A stretch of 64,000 nt of DNA from CAZFBA01 sp964517135. Lineage in GTDB: Bacteria; Cyanobacteriota; Vampirovibrionia; JBFMGH01. Below the pieces are notes generated by a model that was not told where the DNA came from, did not search any database, and saw only the letters and a program-made list of their open reading frames with translations. The stretch is taken from the NCBI GenBank assembly GCA_964517135.1, contig CAZFBA010000006.1, forward strand, positions 62,001 through 126,000. Direction: 5' to 3'. Shown here in pieces: positions 1 to 8,370 of the stretch. Numbering within the stretch: the first letter of the stretch is position 1; the number at the start of each line of letters is the position of its first letter. The position numbers and the translations under genes are program-made.

Positions 1-508
1 TGCCCTTAACGCAACCATTGACGATCTTTCAAAACCATTTACACTCTTTATTGAAAAGCATCTCGGACAAATAGTAATTGACAGTGATCTTCATCATTTA
101 GGTGACAACAACTTTTCAAACATGTCTGCCAATGCAACCTCTTTCAGGTTACCTGCTGAGGGGCCAATATTTATCAAAGAGTTTTATATAGAGTCGCTTC
201 CTAAAAAGAATATGGTTTTAAAAATTGGTTCTATAATAGGTCTGGATACTATGGCATCGCATGAGCTAGGTCAGTCTAATATAAGCACCTTTAGCACTCC
301 TTTAAGTATATATATAAACTCGGTTAAAATAGCTGAAATAGGTGTTAATGGTAGTAACAAAGTGATTCCTGTTCCCAGAACTGTCTTAAAGCCTGGTACT
401 AAAAACCTTATTGTATTACAAACTGGTATCAATCAGGTTTTAAAGATGCAGGGTGTTATTGATTATGACGATATTGAGTTTATGAATCTCATTCTGGAAG
501 AAAAATAG
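1..508 (+). CDS. Hypothetical protein, C-terminal part (5' end outside window)
   Basis: The reading frame is open from the first bases of the window (first whole codon at position 2), so the ATG at 122 is an internal methionine and this is the end of a longer gene. About 168 residues are visible. The C-terminal half alternates short hydrophobic strands with polar turns (for example VIPVPRTVLKPGTKNLIVLQ followed by a DYDDIEF strand), which looks like a beta-sandwich such as a carbohydrate-binding or lectin-like module. No catalytic motif is visible and I do not recognise a family. It ends at a TAG and is convergent with the next gene, with about 50 bp between them. Confidence 0.6.
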   Translation, partial: ALNATIDDLSKPFTLFIEKHLGQIVIDSDLHHLGDNNFSNMSANATSFRLPAEGPIFIKEFYIESLPKKNMVLKIGSIIGLDTMASHELGQSNISTFSTPLSIYINSVKIAEIGVNGSNKVIPVPRTVLKPGTKNLIVLQTGINQVLKMQGVIDYDDIEFMNLILEEK

Positions 509-560
509 ATGAATAATTTATAAGGCTTATATTTTTGGGGTTTAAGATACCCACTGCTTT

Positions 561-1421
561 TTATAAAGAGCCGGTACAATCATTATTGATTGTGACAGGG
601 CTTGTGAATTCTTCAAGAGTAAAAATAATTTCATTATTTTTGTTGTAAACAAAGGTTCCTGAATCTATTAAATCTCTATAAGTGGCGAAATTAAAAGCAA
701 AGGGCTTTCCGCTGTTTCTTAAAAAAGCAATTTTAGTGTCAAAAATTTCTACATTATCGATTTTAAGCTTTCCACCTGTGAACAGTGCATAGCTATCAGG
801 AAGGTTTATATCCATTTTGTCGTCTATTTCATAAGTTACTTTATCTTTTAGCTCAATTTGAAAGCCTTCTTCATTAAAATACACATCTGAAATACTGTAT
901 TTAAGGTTTAAATCAGGTATATATTTATCAACAAATATTTTAATGCAATCATTTTGAATTTCTGATTTGCCATCTTTGCTGTGATAACTGATATTGAGCC
1001 CAGGTATAGATTTAATAGCTTCAAAAAGAGAGCTTACAGGTATGCCAAAAACTTTGATACTGCTGAATTTATAGCAAATAGTATTATTACAATCTGTCAC
1101 AAGTTTGCCTTTAATTTTTACGGGAACCAGTTTACCCGGAGACAGGTTAATTTCAAGTACATTTCGTGGTTCAAAATGTATTTTTACATCCGGGGCTGTG
1201 ATTTTGAATATTGAAAAGATGATATTTTCAATTAATATAATAAACTGATGTTTATGGATAAGTGCACAGGCAGAACTGACAGAAAGTTCATAACTCTCAA
1301 AGTCATTTAAAACAATACATCTATCAGGAATAGAGGGTTCAAATCTGGAAATAAGGTTATTGAGCCTGATACTAAGATTATCAGAAAGTCTATAATATAC
1401 GTTCCTGGCCTTTAAGTACAA
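561..1421 (-). CDS. Hypothetical protein, possibly LmeA/DUF2993-like lipid-binding
   Basis: A 286-residue protein with no signal peptide and no clear membrane segment. The start is a TTG at 1421 with AAGGA nine bases upstream, and it overlaps the 3' end of the phosphatase gene by about 32 bp, so the two are probably cotranscribed. The middle consists of repeated amphipathic strands (for example PGKLVPVKIKGKLV and LKYSISDVYFNEEGFQIEL), the pattern of beta-rich lipid-binding folds such as DUF2993/LmeA, which are frequent in cyanobacteria-like genomes. That assignment is a guess from pattern only; no diagnostic residue was identified. Confidence 0.55.
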   Translation of the reverse strand: MYLKARNVYYRLSDNLSIRLNNLISRFEPSIPDRCIVLNDFESYELSVSSACALIHKHQFIILIENIIFSIFKITAPDVKIHFEPRNVLEINLSPGKLVPVKIKGKLVTDCNNTICYKFSSIKVFGIPVSSLFEAIKSIPGLNISYHSKDGKSEIQNDCIKIFVDKYIPDLNLKYSISDVYFNEEGFQIELKDKVTYEIDDKMDINLPDSYALFTGGKLKIDNVEIFDTKIAFLRNSGKPFAFNFATYRDLIDSGTFVYNKNNEIIFTLEEFTSPVTINNDCTGSL

Positions 1422-3201
1422 ACTTATCTATCCTTGATTTCTTTAGTAATCCCAGTTTATGCAGTATTTTATCTATAAATGATTCTTCTTGCGGTTGATT
1501 TTTAATCACTATTCTATCAGAAAAATCTGAAGATAGTGGTTCATTATTTTTTTCAAGCTGTATTAAGTGTTTTATCAGGGCGTCTGCATAACAGGTATCT
1601 TGATAATGTTCCAGAATTTTTGCATCTTTTAGTGATTTAAAATCGTCACCAGCTTTTAACAGATATTCATCGTAAGCTACAACATATTTTTTATTCAAGT
1701 CCAGTGGTTCATATTGGCCATTTATATTAACAAAAATGCTTTCCAGTGGTATTCTTGCATTTTCATGACGATTCATATCAATAGCATATTTTAGGCCGCT
1801 AACCTGCACTATACCGGGTTTTTTGTGGTGACCGGTACAGCTAGCTCCTTTATTTAATGCTTTAAAGATATTCCTACCTGACAATTCTACTTTCACAATA
1901 GAAGTATTAAAAGGTAGCACATGGTCTTTTATGTATTCTGCATAAATATTACCTTTGTCAATACCTCTTCGTATGCATCCTGGATGAATAAGAGATATCT
2001 GACTTTCTGTATGGTTTTTGACAGCATCTGCTGTAAGGCATCCAATTTCACTTGTGCCCCATATAGGCCAATTACCATCAATTGGTTTTTTGATAGTGCT
2101 TATTTTATGCATTTTTGAGTGAATTTTTTCTACAATTTTGTATACCTGTCTATCCTTTGGATATTCTGATACATCGATAAGGTGATTATCTGTAAATTTA
2201 TGTTTATTAAGAGCTTTATCAGCATCTATTTTAAAGAGATTTTTCAGTGCTCTGATATATTTATTAGATGATTTTTCGACCGGGTTTATTTGCAATATAC
2301 CCTGATCATTGAAAACAAGGTGGCTAACGCCGAGAGCTTCTGCGTACGCCCCTGCATGCAGTATTAATACAGGTTCCCCTCTGCCAGAAGAATTGAACAG
2401 GTTAATATTTTTTTTGATTTCTGGCAAAGCAATATGTGTATGGCCTCCTGCAATAACATCTATACCAGGTATGGATCTGGCAATGCTTTTATCAAGGTTG
2501 TATCCCATATGGGATATCAATATTATCCTGTTGACTCCTTGTTTTTCTAGCTCCTGTACCTGCCTGTTGATTTCTATAAAAGGATCAAGGGCTTTGATTC
2601 CAGATGTATAATCTTTATAACTATCAGTATTAATAGATCTTGTGACAGCTCCTATAAAGCCATACTTTTTCCCCTGAATTGTTTTGACTTCAGAAGTAAC
2701 CATTTTGCCTTTATTTTCAAGGCGTTTTAGGGGGTTATCCTGATCGATTTTCAGGTTAGAAATAACTGTTTTAAATTCTGAGTTTTCCAGTGCTGATGCA
2801 AGTTTCTCAGGACCGCTAAAAAACTCATGATTGCCCAGGGTTGCATAATCAATACCGAGTTTGTTAAGAAGTTTTACCTGAAGATCTATACCCTCATTGC
2901 CCATGGCATAATCGCCGGCATGCAAGACAACAGAGCCATCTGTGGTTTGTTTATTTTCTGATATAGCTGTTTTTAAGTTTGCCATCAGGTCAAGACTTTT
3001 GTGTGTATCAGCCATATAAATCAATGTTAAAGGTTTTTCTTTGGTGTTTTTGCCAGCAAAATTAATAACATCCGTGTTTAGCGGGCGTTTAAAACGCTCT
3101 GTATGACTGATACCTTTGTGAAAAGGTTTTTGAGCTGTTCGGGTTTTAAGATTTTTTTTAAATCCCCCCGTTGAAGCCCTGTTACTCCCCCAGACTTGCA
3201 T
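1390..3201 (-). CDS. 5'-nucleotidase / UshA-family metallophosphatase
   Basis: About 603 residues. The N-terminal calcineurin-like domain carries the metal-ligand motifs in order: MADTH, LHAGDY, LGNHEF and AGGHTH. A 5_nucleotid_C-type domain follows in the C-terminal half. Family members hydrolyse 5'-nucleotides, 2',3'-cyclic nucleotides or related phosphoesters using two metal ions. The ATG at 3201 is preferred over the in-frame TTG one codon upstream because GAGGA lies about eight bases before it. Oddly for this usually periplasmic family, no Sec signal is visible; the first 60 residues are basic and polar and end in an INFAGK-like tag. The next gene overlaps its end. Substrate unknown. Confidence 0.9.
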   Translation of the reverse strand: MQVWGSNRASTGGFKKNLKTRTAQKPFHKGISHTERFKRPLNTDVINFAGKNTKEKPLTLIYMADTHKSLDLMANLKTAISENKQTTDGSVVLHAGDYAMGNEGIDLQVKLLNKLGIDYATLGNHEFFSGPEKLASALENSEFKTVISNLKIDQDNPLKRLENKGKMVTSEVKTIQGKKYGFIGAVTRSINTDSYKDYTSGIKALDPFIEINRQVQELEKQGVNRIILISHMGYNLDKSIARSIPGIDVIAGGHTHIALPEIKKNINLFNSSGRGEPVLILHAGAYAEALGVSHLVFNDQGILQINPVEKSSNKYIRALKNLFKIDADKALNKHKFTDNHLIDVSEYPKDRQVYKIVEKIHSKMHKISTIKKPIDGNWPIWGTSEIGCLTADAVKNHTESQISLIHPGCIRRGIDKGNIYAEYIKDHVLPFNTSIVKVELSGRNIFKALNKGASCTGHHKKPGIVQVSGLKYAIDMNRHENARIPLESIFVNINGQYEPLDLNKKYVVAYDEYLLKAGDDFKSLKDAKILEHYQDTCYADALIKHLIQLEKNNEPLSSDFSDRIVIKNQPQEESFIDKILHKLGLLKKSRIDKFVLKGQERIL

Positions 3202-3341
3202 CAAAACTTCCTCAAATATTTAATTTTCCCCCACGAGGTTATTATACCTTAAAAAAAATTTTTTAAAACCCTGTTTTTTTGCATTATAAAATATTTGCAG
3301 TAATTGAGTCTGCAATCTTTGTATATTCAGGCAATTCCAAT

Positions 3342-4583
3342 TTATTTAGAGGATAAAGAAACTGTTTTTGTTCTCATTTCAGCTTTCACTACCTCTGCAA
3401 GTTGCTTAATGCCTGTTTCTATCTGTTCTTCTGAAGGGTATGAGAAGTTAAACCGCATTGTATTGGTTCCTGAACCATCACAATGGAATGCTGAACCAAT
3501 TACATAAGCCACTTTTTGTTCAACAGCTTTATAAAACATTTGGCTGGTGTCAATTTGGGCAGGCATTCTGACCCACAGAAACAGTCCTCCTTCTGGAGTA
3601 GTCCAGTTTAAGCCTTCTTCTTCAGGCATATACTGTTTTAGGGCAGAAAGCATTACATCTCTTTTCTTTCTGTAGACTTCAATCATTTTATCAATATGCT
3701 TTGTATAATGGTTCTGTCTGATAAACTCAGCAACTATGAGCTGGTTAAGAGTTGAGGTACAGAGATCCAGAGATTGTTTGAGTTTAACCATTTTTTTGAT
3801 TATTTCTTCATGAGCAATCATGTATCCTATTCTTAAGCCGGGTGCAAAGGTTTTAGAGAAGGTAAAAAGTGAAATAACATTACTGGTATGATCGAGCTTA
3901 TAAATAAGTTCTGGAGCCTGCCCTTCGAACCTGACCTGCCGGTACGGAGAATCTTCTATGATAAGCACGTCATATTTTTCAGACAGTTCAACAATTTTTT
4001 TTCTGCGTTCCTGAGAGGTTGTAATGCCACTTGGGTTTTGAAAATCCGGTACAATGTAAATAAATTTATAATGTTCATCTTCCTGGACAAGCTGTTCGAG
4101 TTTTTTCTCAAGTTGATCTATCAAAATGCCGTTATCATCGCATTTAACCCCGATAATATTTGCCCCGTAGCTTTGAAATACTTGCAAGCCTCCTAAATAA
4201 CTGGGCAATTCCACCAGTATAGGGTCTGATGCATCAATAAAAGCTCTGCCTACCAGATCTAAGCCCTGTTGAGATGCAGTTGTAATTAAAATATTTTCTG
4301 ATTTTATGTTGATACCATCTTCTTTTGCGTGCAGCTTAATGAGTTCTTCTTTTAGTTGAGGCATTCCTTCAGTAGGGCCATACTGTAATTCTGCTCTATT
4401 AAACTTTTTAGCCAGATCTCCCACAATATCAGCAACGATTTCTGAAGGAAACAGGCTTGAATCTGGCAATCCGCCAGCAAAAGAGATAATGCCTGGTTGA
4501 TTTGTGAGCTTTAGCAATTCTCTGATAACTGATGATTTGGTTCTTCTAGTTACTACAGATAAGTTTTTTCCTAAGTCTATCAT
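3342..4583 (-). CDS. PLP-dependent aminotransferase, class I (2-aminoadipate aminotransferase-like)
   Basis: A 413-residue fold-type I aminotransferase. Visible hallmarks: ISFAGGLPD near the N-terminus, YGPTEGMPQLKEEL for substrate entry, IPDFQNPSG for the cofactor-ring region, and the Schiff-base lysine in FSKTFAPGLRIGYM. This set is typical of the LysN/MocR-type aminotransferase branch, acting on 2-aminoadipate, aromatic or branched-chain amino acids. No N-terminal GntR DNA-binding domain is present, so it is an enzyme rather than a MocR regulator. It is transcribed alone, with short gaps to its neighbours. The family is certain; the substrate is not. Confidence 0.92.
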   Translation of the reverse strand: MIDLGKNLSVVTRRTKSSVIRELLKLTNQPGIISFAGGLPDSSLFPSEIVADIVGDLAKKFNRAELQYGPTEGMPQLKEELIKLHAKEDGINIKSENILITTASQQGLDLVGRAFIDASDPILVELPSYLGGLQVFQSYGANIIGVKCDDNGILIDQLEKKLEQLVQEDEHYKFIYIVPDFQNPSGITTSQERRKKIVELSEKYDVLIIEDSPYRQVRFEGQAPELIYKLDHTSNVISLFTFSKTFAPGLRIGYMIAHEEIIKKMVKLKQSLDLCTSTLNQLIVAEFIRQNHYTKHIDKMIEVYRKKRDVMLSALKQYMPEEEGLNWTTPEGGLFLWVRMPAQIDTSQMFYKAVEQKVAYVIGSAFHCDGSGTNTMRFNFSYPSEEQIETGIKQLAEVVKAEMRTKTVSLSSK

Positions 4584-4648
4584 AATTTCCCTGCCTTTTA
4601 TAAATTTTCTAAAGACCTCAAGATAAATTATGACAGAAACATAAAAAA

Positions 4649-5857
4649 TTAAGAAGGCTCAATAAAGTCTGAGTTGTCTTTATTTTGCTTACTGTCATCT
4701 GATATATCAATGTATTCGGTAGATACAGGTTTTTCAAGCGAAAAAGTTTCAAAAGGTATATCAAATTTTTGTGCTATATTGCGTAAAAATTCCCGGTGAA
4801 AGTCTGTTAAGTCTCCAGAGCTGGTTATAACAAGAATAGATTTAGTAATAACAATACTGGCTGCTGGTCTATCGAGCTTATCGATTAGTTCTTCAGAGTA
4901 TGATGAATTATTGATTTCATTAATGACATATTCTTCTATCTGAGGATCATTTCTGACTTCAGGGTATTGCTCAAAAATTGTCTGCTGAATATATTCGGTG
5001 GTATAATTTGCCTGATACAACAAATAGATAAGAATACGTATAATTAAAAGGTCTCTGATCTCAGTTTTAATACGTGGGTGCAGGTCTTTTTTGTTGTAAA
5101 TTTGCCTGAGTTCTTCAGGAAGAGTGCCTGCAAAAACTAGCTGTTTGTTAATAACTGCTTCATAATAAGCTTTAGCACCTCTTCCTGTAAGCATAATCAT
5201 TGATGCATTTAGTGTTGCACCGATTACACCTCCAAGAACCGGAATCATTTTGGCAAAAAACCGTTTAGCAATTTTCTCTCCCACTACAACTGAAAAGGCT
5301 CTGATCATCTTTTCTGCAAGCAGAGAGCCCATTTTTTTTGATGAAATATCCATAGCAAGTTTGAGTGTTGCCTCAGCGGTTTTTGTGCTCCCTGCTCCCA
5401 GTGCAATTAAGGTTAAGACCTCACCCTTTCTGGTTTCATCTTCAAGATCCATGCCATAAACAAGGGCTATTTCATAGATTAACTCAGCCTGAGCTCCTAT
5501 AGTAGTGACAAAGTCAAACAGCAATGCAGGAATATTTCCGGGAACCAGCCCTGATGTAAATCCTATTGTAGCAGTATAAAAAGCTTTATGCTTGGTAAGT
5601 CTATCAACCAGTTTTTCTGGAGTATCATCAGGATATTTAGTCCTGAATTTTTCTACCTGTTTTCTAGTTTTTTCGATATCCACAGAGACTACTCTGTTGA
5701 AGAACCAGTTAATACCAAACCTTTCTGCCAGCAGATTATAGATTTCAGAAGTGTTTAAGTAATTTAGAATACCTCCGACTAATTTCCCGCCCTTTTCTAT
5801 AGATCCTGTGATGCCTGTAGCTAATTTATGGCTGATTTTCTTGCCTTTTGTATCCAT
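4649..5857 (-). CDS. EcsC-family protein
   Basis: A 402-residue protein with the EcsC-like arrangement: an N-terminal amphipathic helix region, then FYTATIGFTSGLVPGNIPAL around residue 95, GAQAELIYEIALVYG, and a glycine-rich hydrophobic stretch (PVLGGVIGATLNASMI) around residue 205. EcsC proteins are poorly understood and linked in Bacillus to ABC export and membrane function. The last ~140 residues are charged and extend past the usual domain. The ATG has GAAAGG upstream. It follows the giant membrane proteins on the same strand after about 200 bp, so it may be a separate unit. Confidence 0.8.
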   Translation of the reverse strand: MDTKGKKISHKLATGITGSIEKGGKLVGGILNYLNTSEIYNLLAERFGINWFFNRVVSVDIEKTRKQVEKFRTKYPDDTPEKLVDRLTKHKAFYTATIGFTSGLVPGNIPALLFDFVTTIGAQAELIYEIALVYGMDLEDETRKGEVLTLIALGAGSTKTAEATLKLAMDISSKKMGSLLAEKMIRAFSVVVGEKIAKRFFAKMIPVLGGVIGATLNASMIMLTGRGAKAYYEAVINKQLVFAGTLPEELRQIYNKKDLHPRIKTEIRDLLIIRILIYLLYQANYTTEYIQQTIFEQYPEVRNDPQIEEYVINEINNSSYSEELIDKLDRPAASIVITKSILVITSSGDLTDFHREFLRNIAQKFDIPFETFSLEKPVSTEYIDISDDSKQNKDNSDFIEPS

Positions 5858-6063
5858 TCAGGGCCTTTCTAATAGATATCCCGGGGTATTAAAACACCAA
5901 ACATCTTCATTATATCTGATAATATTTTGATTTTCAAACCATGTCCACCTGCTTCGCAGGTTTGTTAAAAAGTATTTTATTAAATTAATTTTTAAAAATT
6001 GAACAGTTTCAACCTTCTTTCAGAAGCGAGGTCTTTTTTTTATATATAAATAAAGGTATTCTT
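5858..6063. other. Intergenic region with hairpins and possible degenerate repeat copy
   Basis: It contains an exact ACCTGC-TTC-GCAGGT hairpin (5947-5961) preceded by TTTTGATTTTCAAA, which resembles one end of the inverted-end elements at 11.2 and 15.2 kb. Further right, CTTCT-TTC-AGAAG is followed by a run of T near 6035-6042, which would read as a plus-strand terminator although no plus-strand gene lies upstream. No coding potential seen. Confidence 0.35.
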
Positions 6064-8370
6064 CTAATTAGCCTGTGTTGTTAGCCTTTCTTTACGCTTT
6101 TGATAATAATAGAAAACCACATAAGCTATTAGAGCAAGGATTAATGGCAATATGATTGTCCATACACCCAGTATAACTGTGAAAATATATATCACGATTG
6201 CCCAGGTTATAACAAATTTTGCCCGCTCAATATAAGCCTCTGGCTTTTTAATAAGAGTATGCAGGTGTTTTACCAGATACCAGGCACCAGCAAGCAAGAA
6301 TAAAAATAGTATCAAAGAAACAAATTTTGTTATACTAAATACATTAATTGAAGGCGACCCAGAATCCAGTAAATAGTCAGAAAAATCATATCTTTTAAGA
6401 TCTGTAACAGGTGGCATCTCGTGTTTAGTACCCGCAATACCGGCAACTTTACCACCAGAAATATCATAGTCAGAGGGTTGAGCAATATTTGCTACCTGAC
6501 CCACAACCCTTTCTTCTGGCATCTCCTGTTTCTTATCATAGTCGTCATAGCTTTCTTTATAAGAAGTGATGTAAGAAGCATAGTTAGTATAACCACGATT
6601 TAGCGGTGTGATAAACCAATATTTCAGTTTTTCAGGCAGATAAACCGTCCAGGATAATGTCAATGTAGGAATATTTTTAACATCTGGAGCCAGCAGGTCA
6701 AAATCATTTATAAACAGCTTATTCAGTATATTGAATCTTTCATCCTGCTTGTAGATAACAGCAAGCGTAAAAGGTACTTCGTTCTGATGTTTCTTAATAT
6801 TGATAGAATAGATAATATTCTCATCTTCAGAAGGCTCTTTGCCTATCTGAATGACCTTCCCGTTAATTGTTGCAGTTAATATTTCAGCATGAAAAGGAAG
6901 TGTAAACTTAAAAAAGCTCTCACTCATATTTCTTATCTGATATTCAGCTCTGGTTGTTAGTATGCCATCAGTTGAAAGTCTGGAATCAATTCTGGCTTTA
7001 TCTATCATTGCTACTTTTACACCAGCATCCTCATGAGGAATAACCTCAAGATCAAGCTTATAGTCTTTTTGTATAAAGCCATAAGAAAGAATAATAGGAT
7101 GTTCAGCCAGTGATGTCAGGCCATAAGGCAGGTCACCAAGATCCATAACAGAAATTTTATCAAGACCAACTTCTTTTATTTCAAGACTGGCAGTACTTTG
7201 AACAGCAACATAACCTGTAACTTTGTTAATTTCCCTGCCTGTAAGGTAGAGATTAGGGATCGTGACCTCTGCTGGCTTTTTATTTTCAAATGTTTTTTCA
7301 TAAATAATGTTAAATACTGCATTATCTTTGATCTTTGAATTAAAGTAAACAGTTAAAAGCTTGCCAGGCTTATTTTTATCAGGATTTGTTATAACAGGAG
7401 GCCCTTTTTTAACTATATTGCCGGGGCTTGTAACGCTGATAACCTCAAAATTATCATTATCAGGTATATGCAGGGTAAGCTTTTCTACTGGTTTATGGTA
7501 TATTTGACAGTTATAAGTTGAAAACCCCTGTATAAGACCTTCATCAACAGTAATCAATGACTGCACTTCAGCAATAACTTTTGAAGGGCGTTTATAATCT
7601 ATTTCTTTTTTTGTTGTAACTACTTCTGGCATTTTAACAAGGTTTGATTTCCAGTCAACCTGTACATTGCCATGACCTATTAGGCTGGCATAAGTAATAG
7701 TATTGCCATCTTTAATTTCTTCACGCTGCCCGGAAGCATTAGCAATATTCAGTTTTACAGGTGTTTCAGGAACTTTGATAATTAACCGTGTGATAGGCAG
7801 ACGTGGCATATTGAAATTAAACGATTTTGTATTGCCAGATTCATTCAATTTTACGTCAAACTTTAATTTCAAAGAATGTTCTCCGAGTTCATCAGAAAGA
7901 ACCCTGAATTCATTATTATCAGCACTCAACGGTGCAGGCTTACCATCAAATTCAGCTGATTTAAGCCCGATCTGGGTTGATATAACAGGTATATAGGTCC
8001 ATTCTTTGTTTAAAATTTGAATTTTATAATCAGCATCAAAAGAAATGTGATCATCCTGAACGATTCCTGTCAGGGCAAGATCCTTAATGACATAGTTGAC
8101 GGGCGCAAGAGGCCTGATTTGTGACTTTTCATTAATAAGCTCTGTCAGCTCTTTATAAGACATATAGACAAGATTTTTGTTTTTATTCAGTAATTTATCC
8201 AGTTCTCTGTATGGTATAAAAGTTACTTCTTCTTTTCTGAGCTTAAATTCAACTTCATCATTATTATTACCACTTGTATTTTGTGGGTCTGCTGCCATGT
8301 TAGGTTGCAAAATAATCATGGATAAAGCTATTAGTATTACAAATGAAATAAAATACTTAACTCTAGTCAT
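6064..8370 (-). CDS. Secreted, membrane-anchored giant protein, paralogue of upstream gene
   Basis: About 768 residues. The ATG at 8370 is preferred to the one 14 codons upstream: it has GGAGG nine bases before it and begins directly with a signal peptide (MTRVKYFISFVILIALS). A large extracytoplasmic part rich in beta strands follows, with LVYMSYKELTELI near residue 70 and then APVNYVIKDLALTGIVQDD and WTYIPVISTQIG, which match the upstream paralogue. The last ~130 residues hold about four hydrophobic helices and a basic tail. It overlaps the previous gene by 8 bp. A scaffold or envelope role is plausible, but the function is unknown. Confidence 0.8.
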   Translation of the reverse strand: MTRVKYFISFVILIALSMIILQPNMAADPQNTSGNNNDEVEFKLRKEEVTFIPYRELDKLLNKNKNLVYMSYKELTELINEKSQIRPLAPVNYVIKDLALTGIVQDDHISFDADYKIQILNKEWTYIPVISTQIGLKSAEFDGKPAPLSADNNEFRVLSDELGEHSLKLKFDVKLNESGNTKSFNFNMPRLPITRLIIKVPETPVKLNIANASGQREEIKDGNTITYASLIGHGNVQVDWKSNLVKMPEVVTTKKEIDYKRPSKVIAEVQSLITVDEGLIQGFSTYNCQIYHKPVEKLTLHIPDNDNFEVISVTSPGNIVKKGPPVITNPDKNKPGKLLTVYFNSKIKDNAVFNIIYEKTFENKKPAEVTIPNLYLTGREINKVTGYVAVQSTASLEIKEVGLDKISVMDLGDLPYGLTSLAEHPIILSYGFIQKDYKLDLEVIPHEDAGVKVAMIDKARIDSRLSTDGILTTRAEYQIRNMSESFFKFTLPFHAEILTATINGKVIQIGKEPSEDENIIYSINIKKHQNEVPFTLAVIYKQDERFNILNKLFINDFDLLAPDVKNIPTLTLSWTVYLPEKLKYWFITPLNRGYTNYASYITSYKESYDDYDKKQEMPEERVVGQVANIAQPSDYDISGGKVAGIAGTKHEMPPVTDLKRYDFSDYLLDSGSPSINVFSITKFVSLILFLFLLAGAWYLVKHLHTLIKKPEAYIERAKFVITWAIVIYIFTVILGVWTIILPLILALIAYVVFYYYQKRKERLTTQAN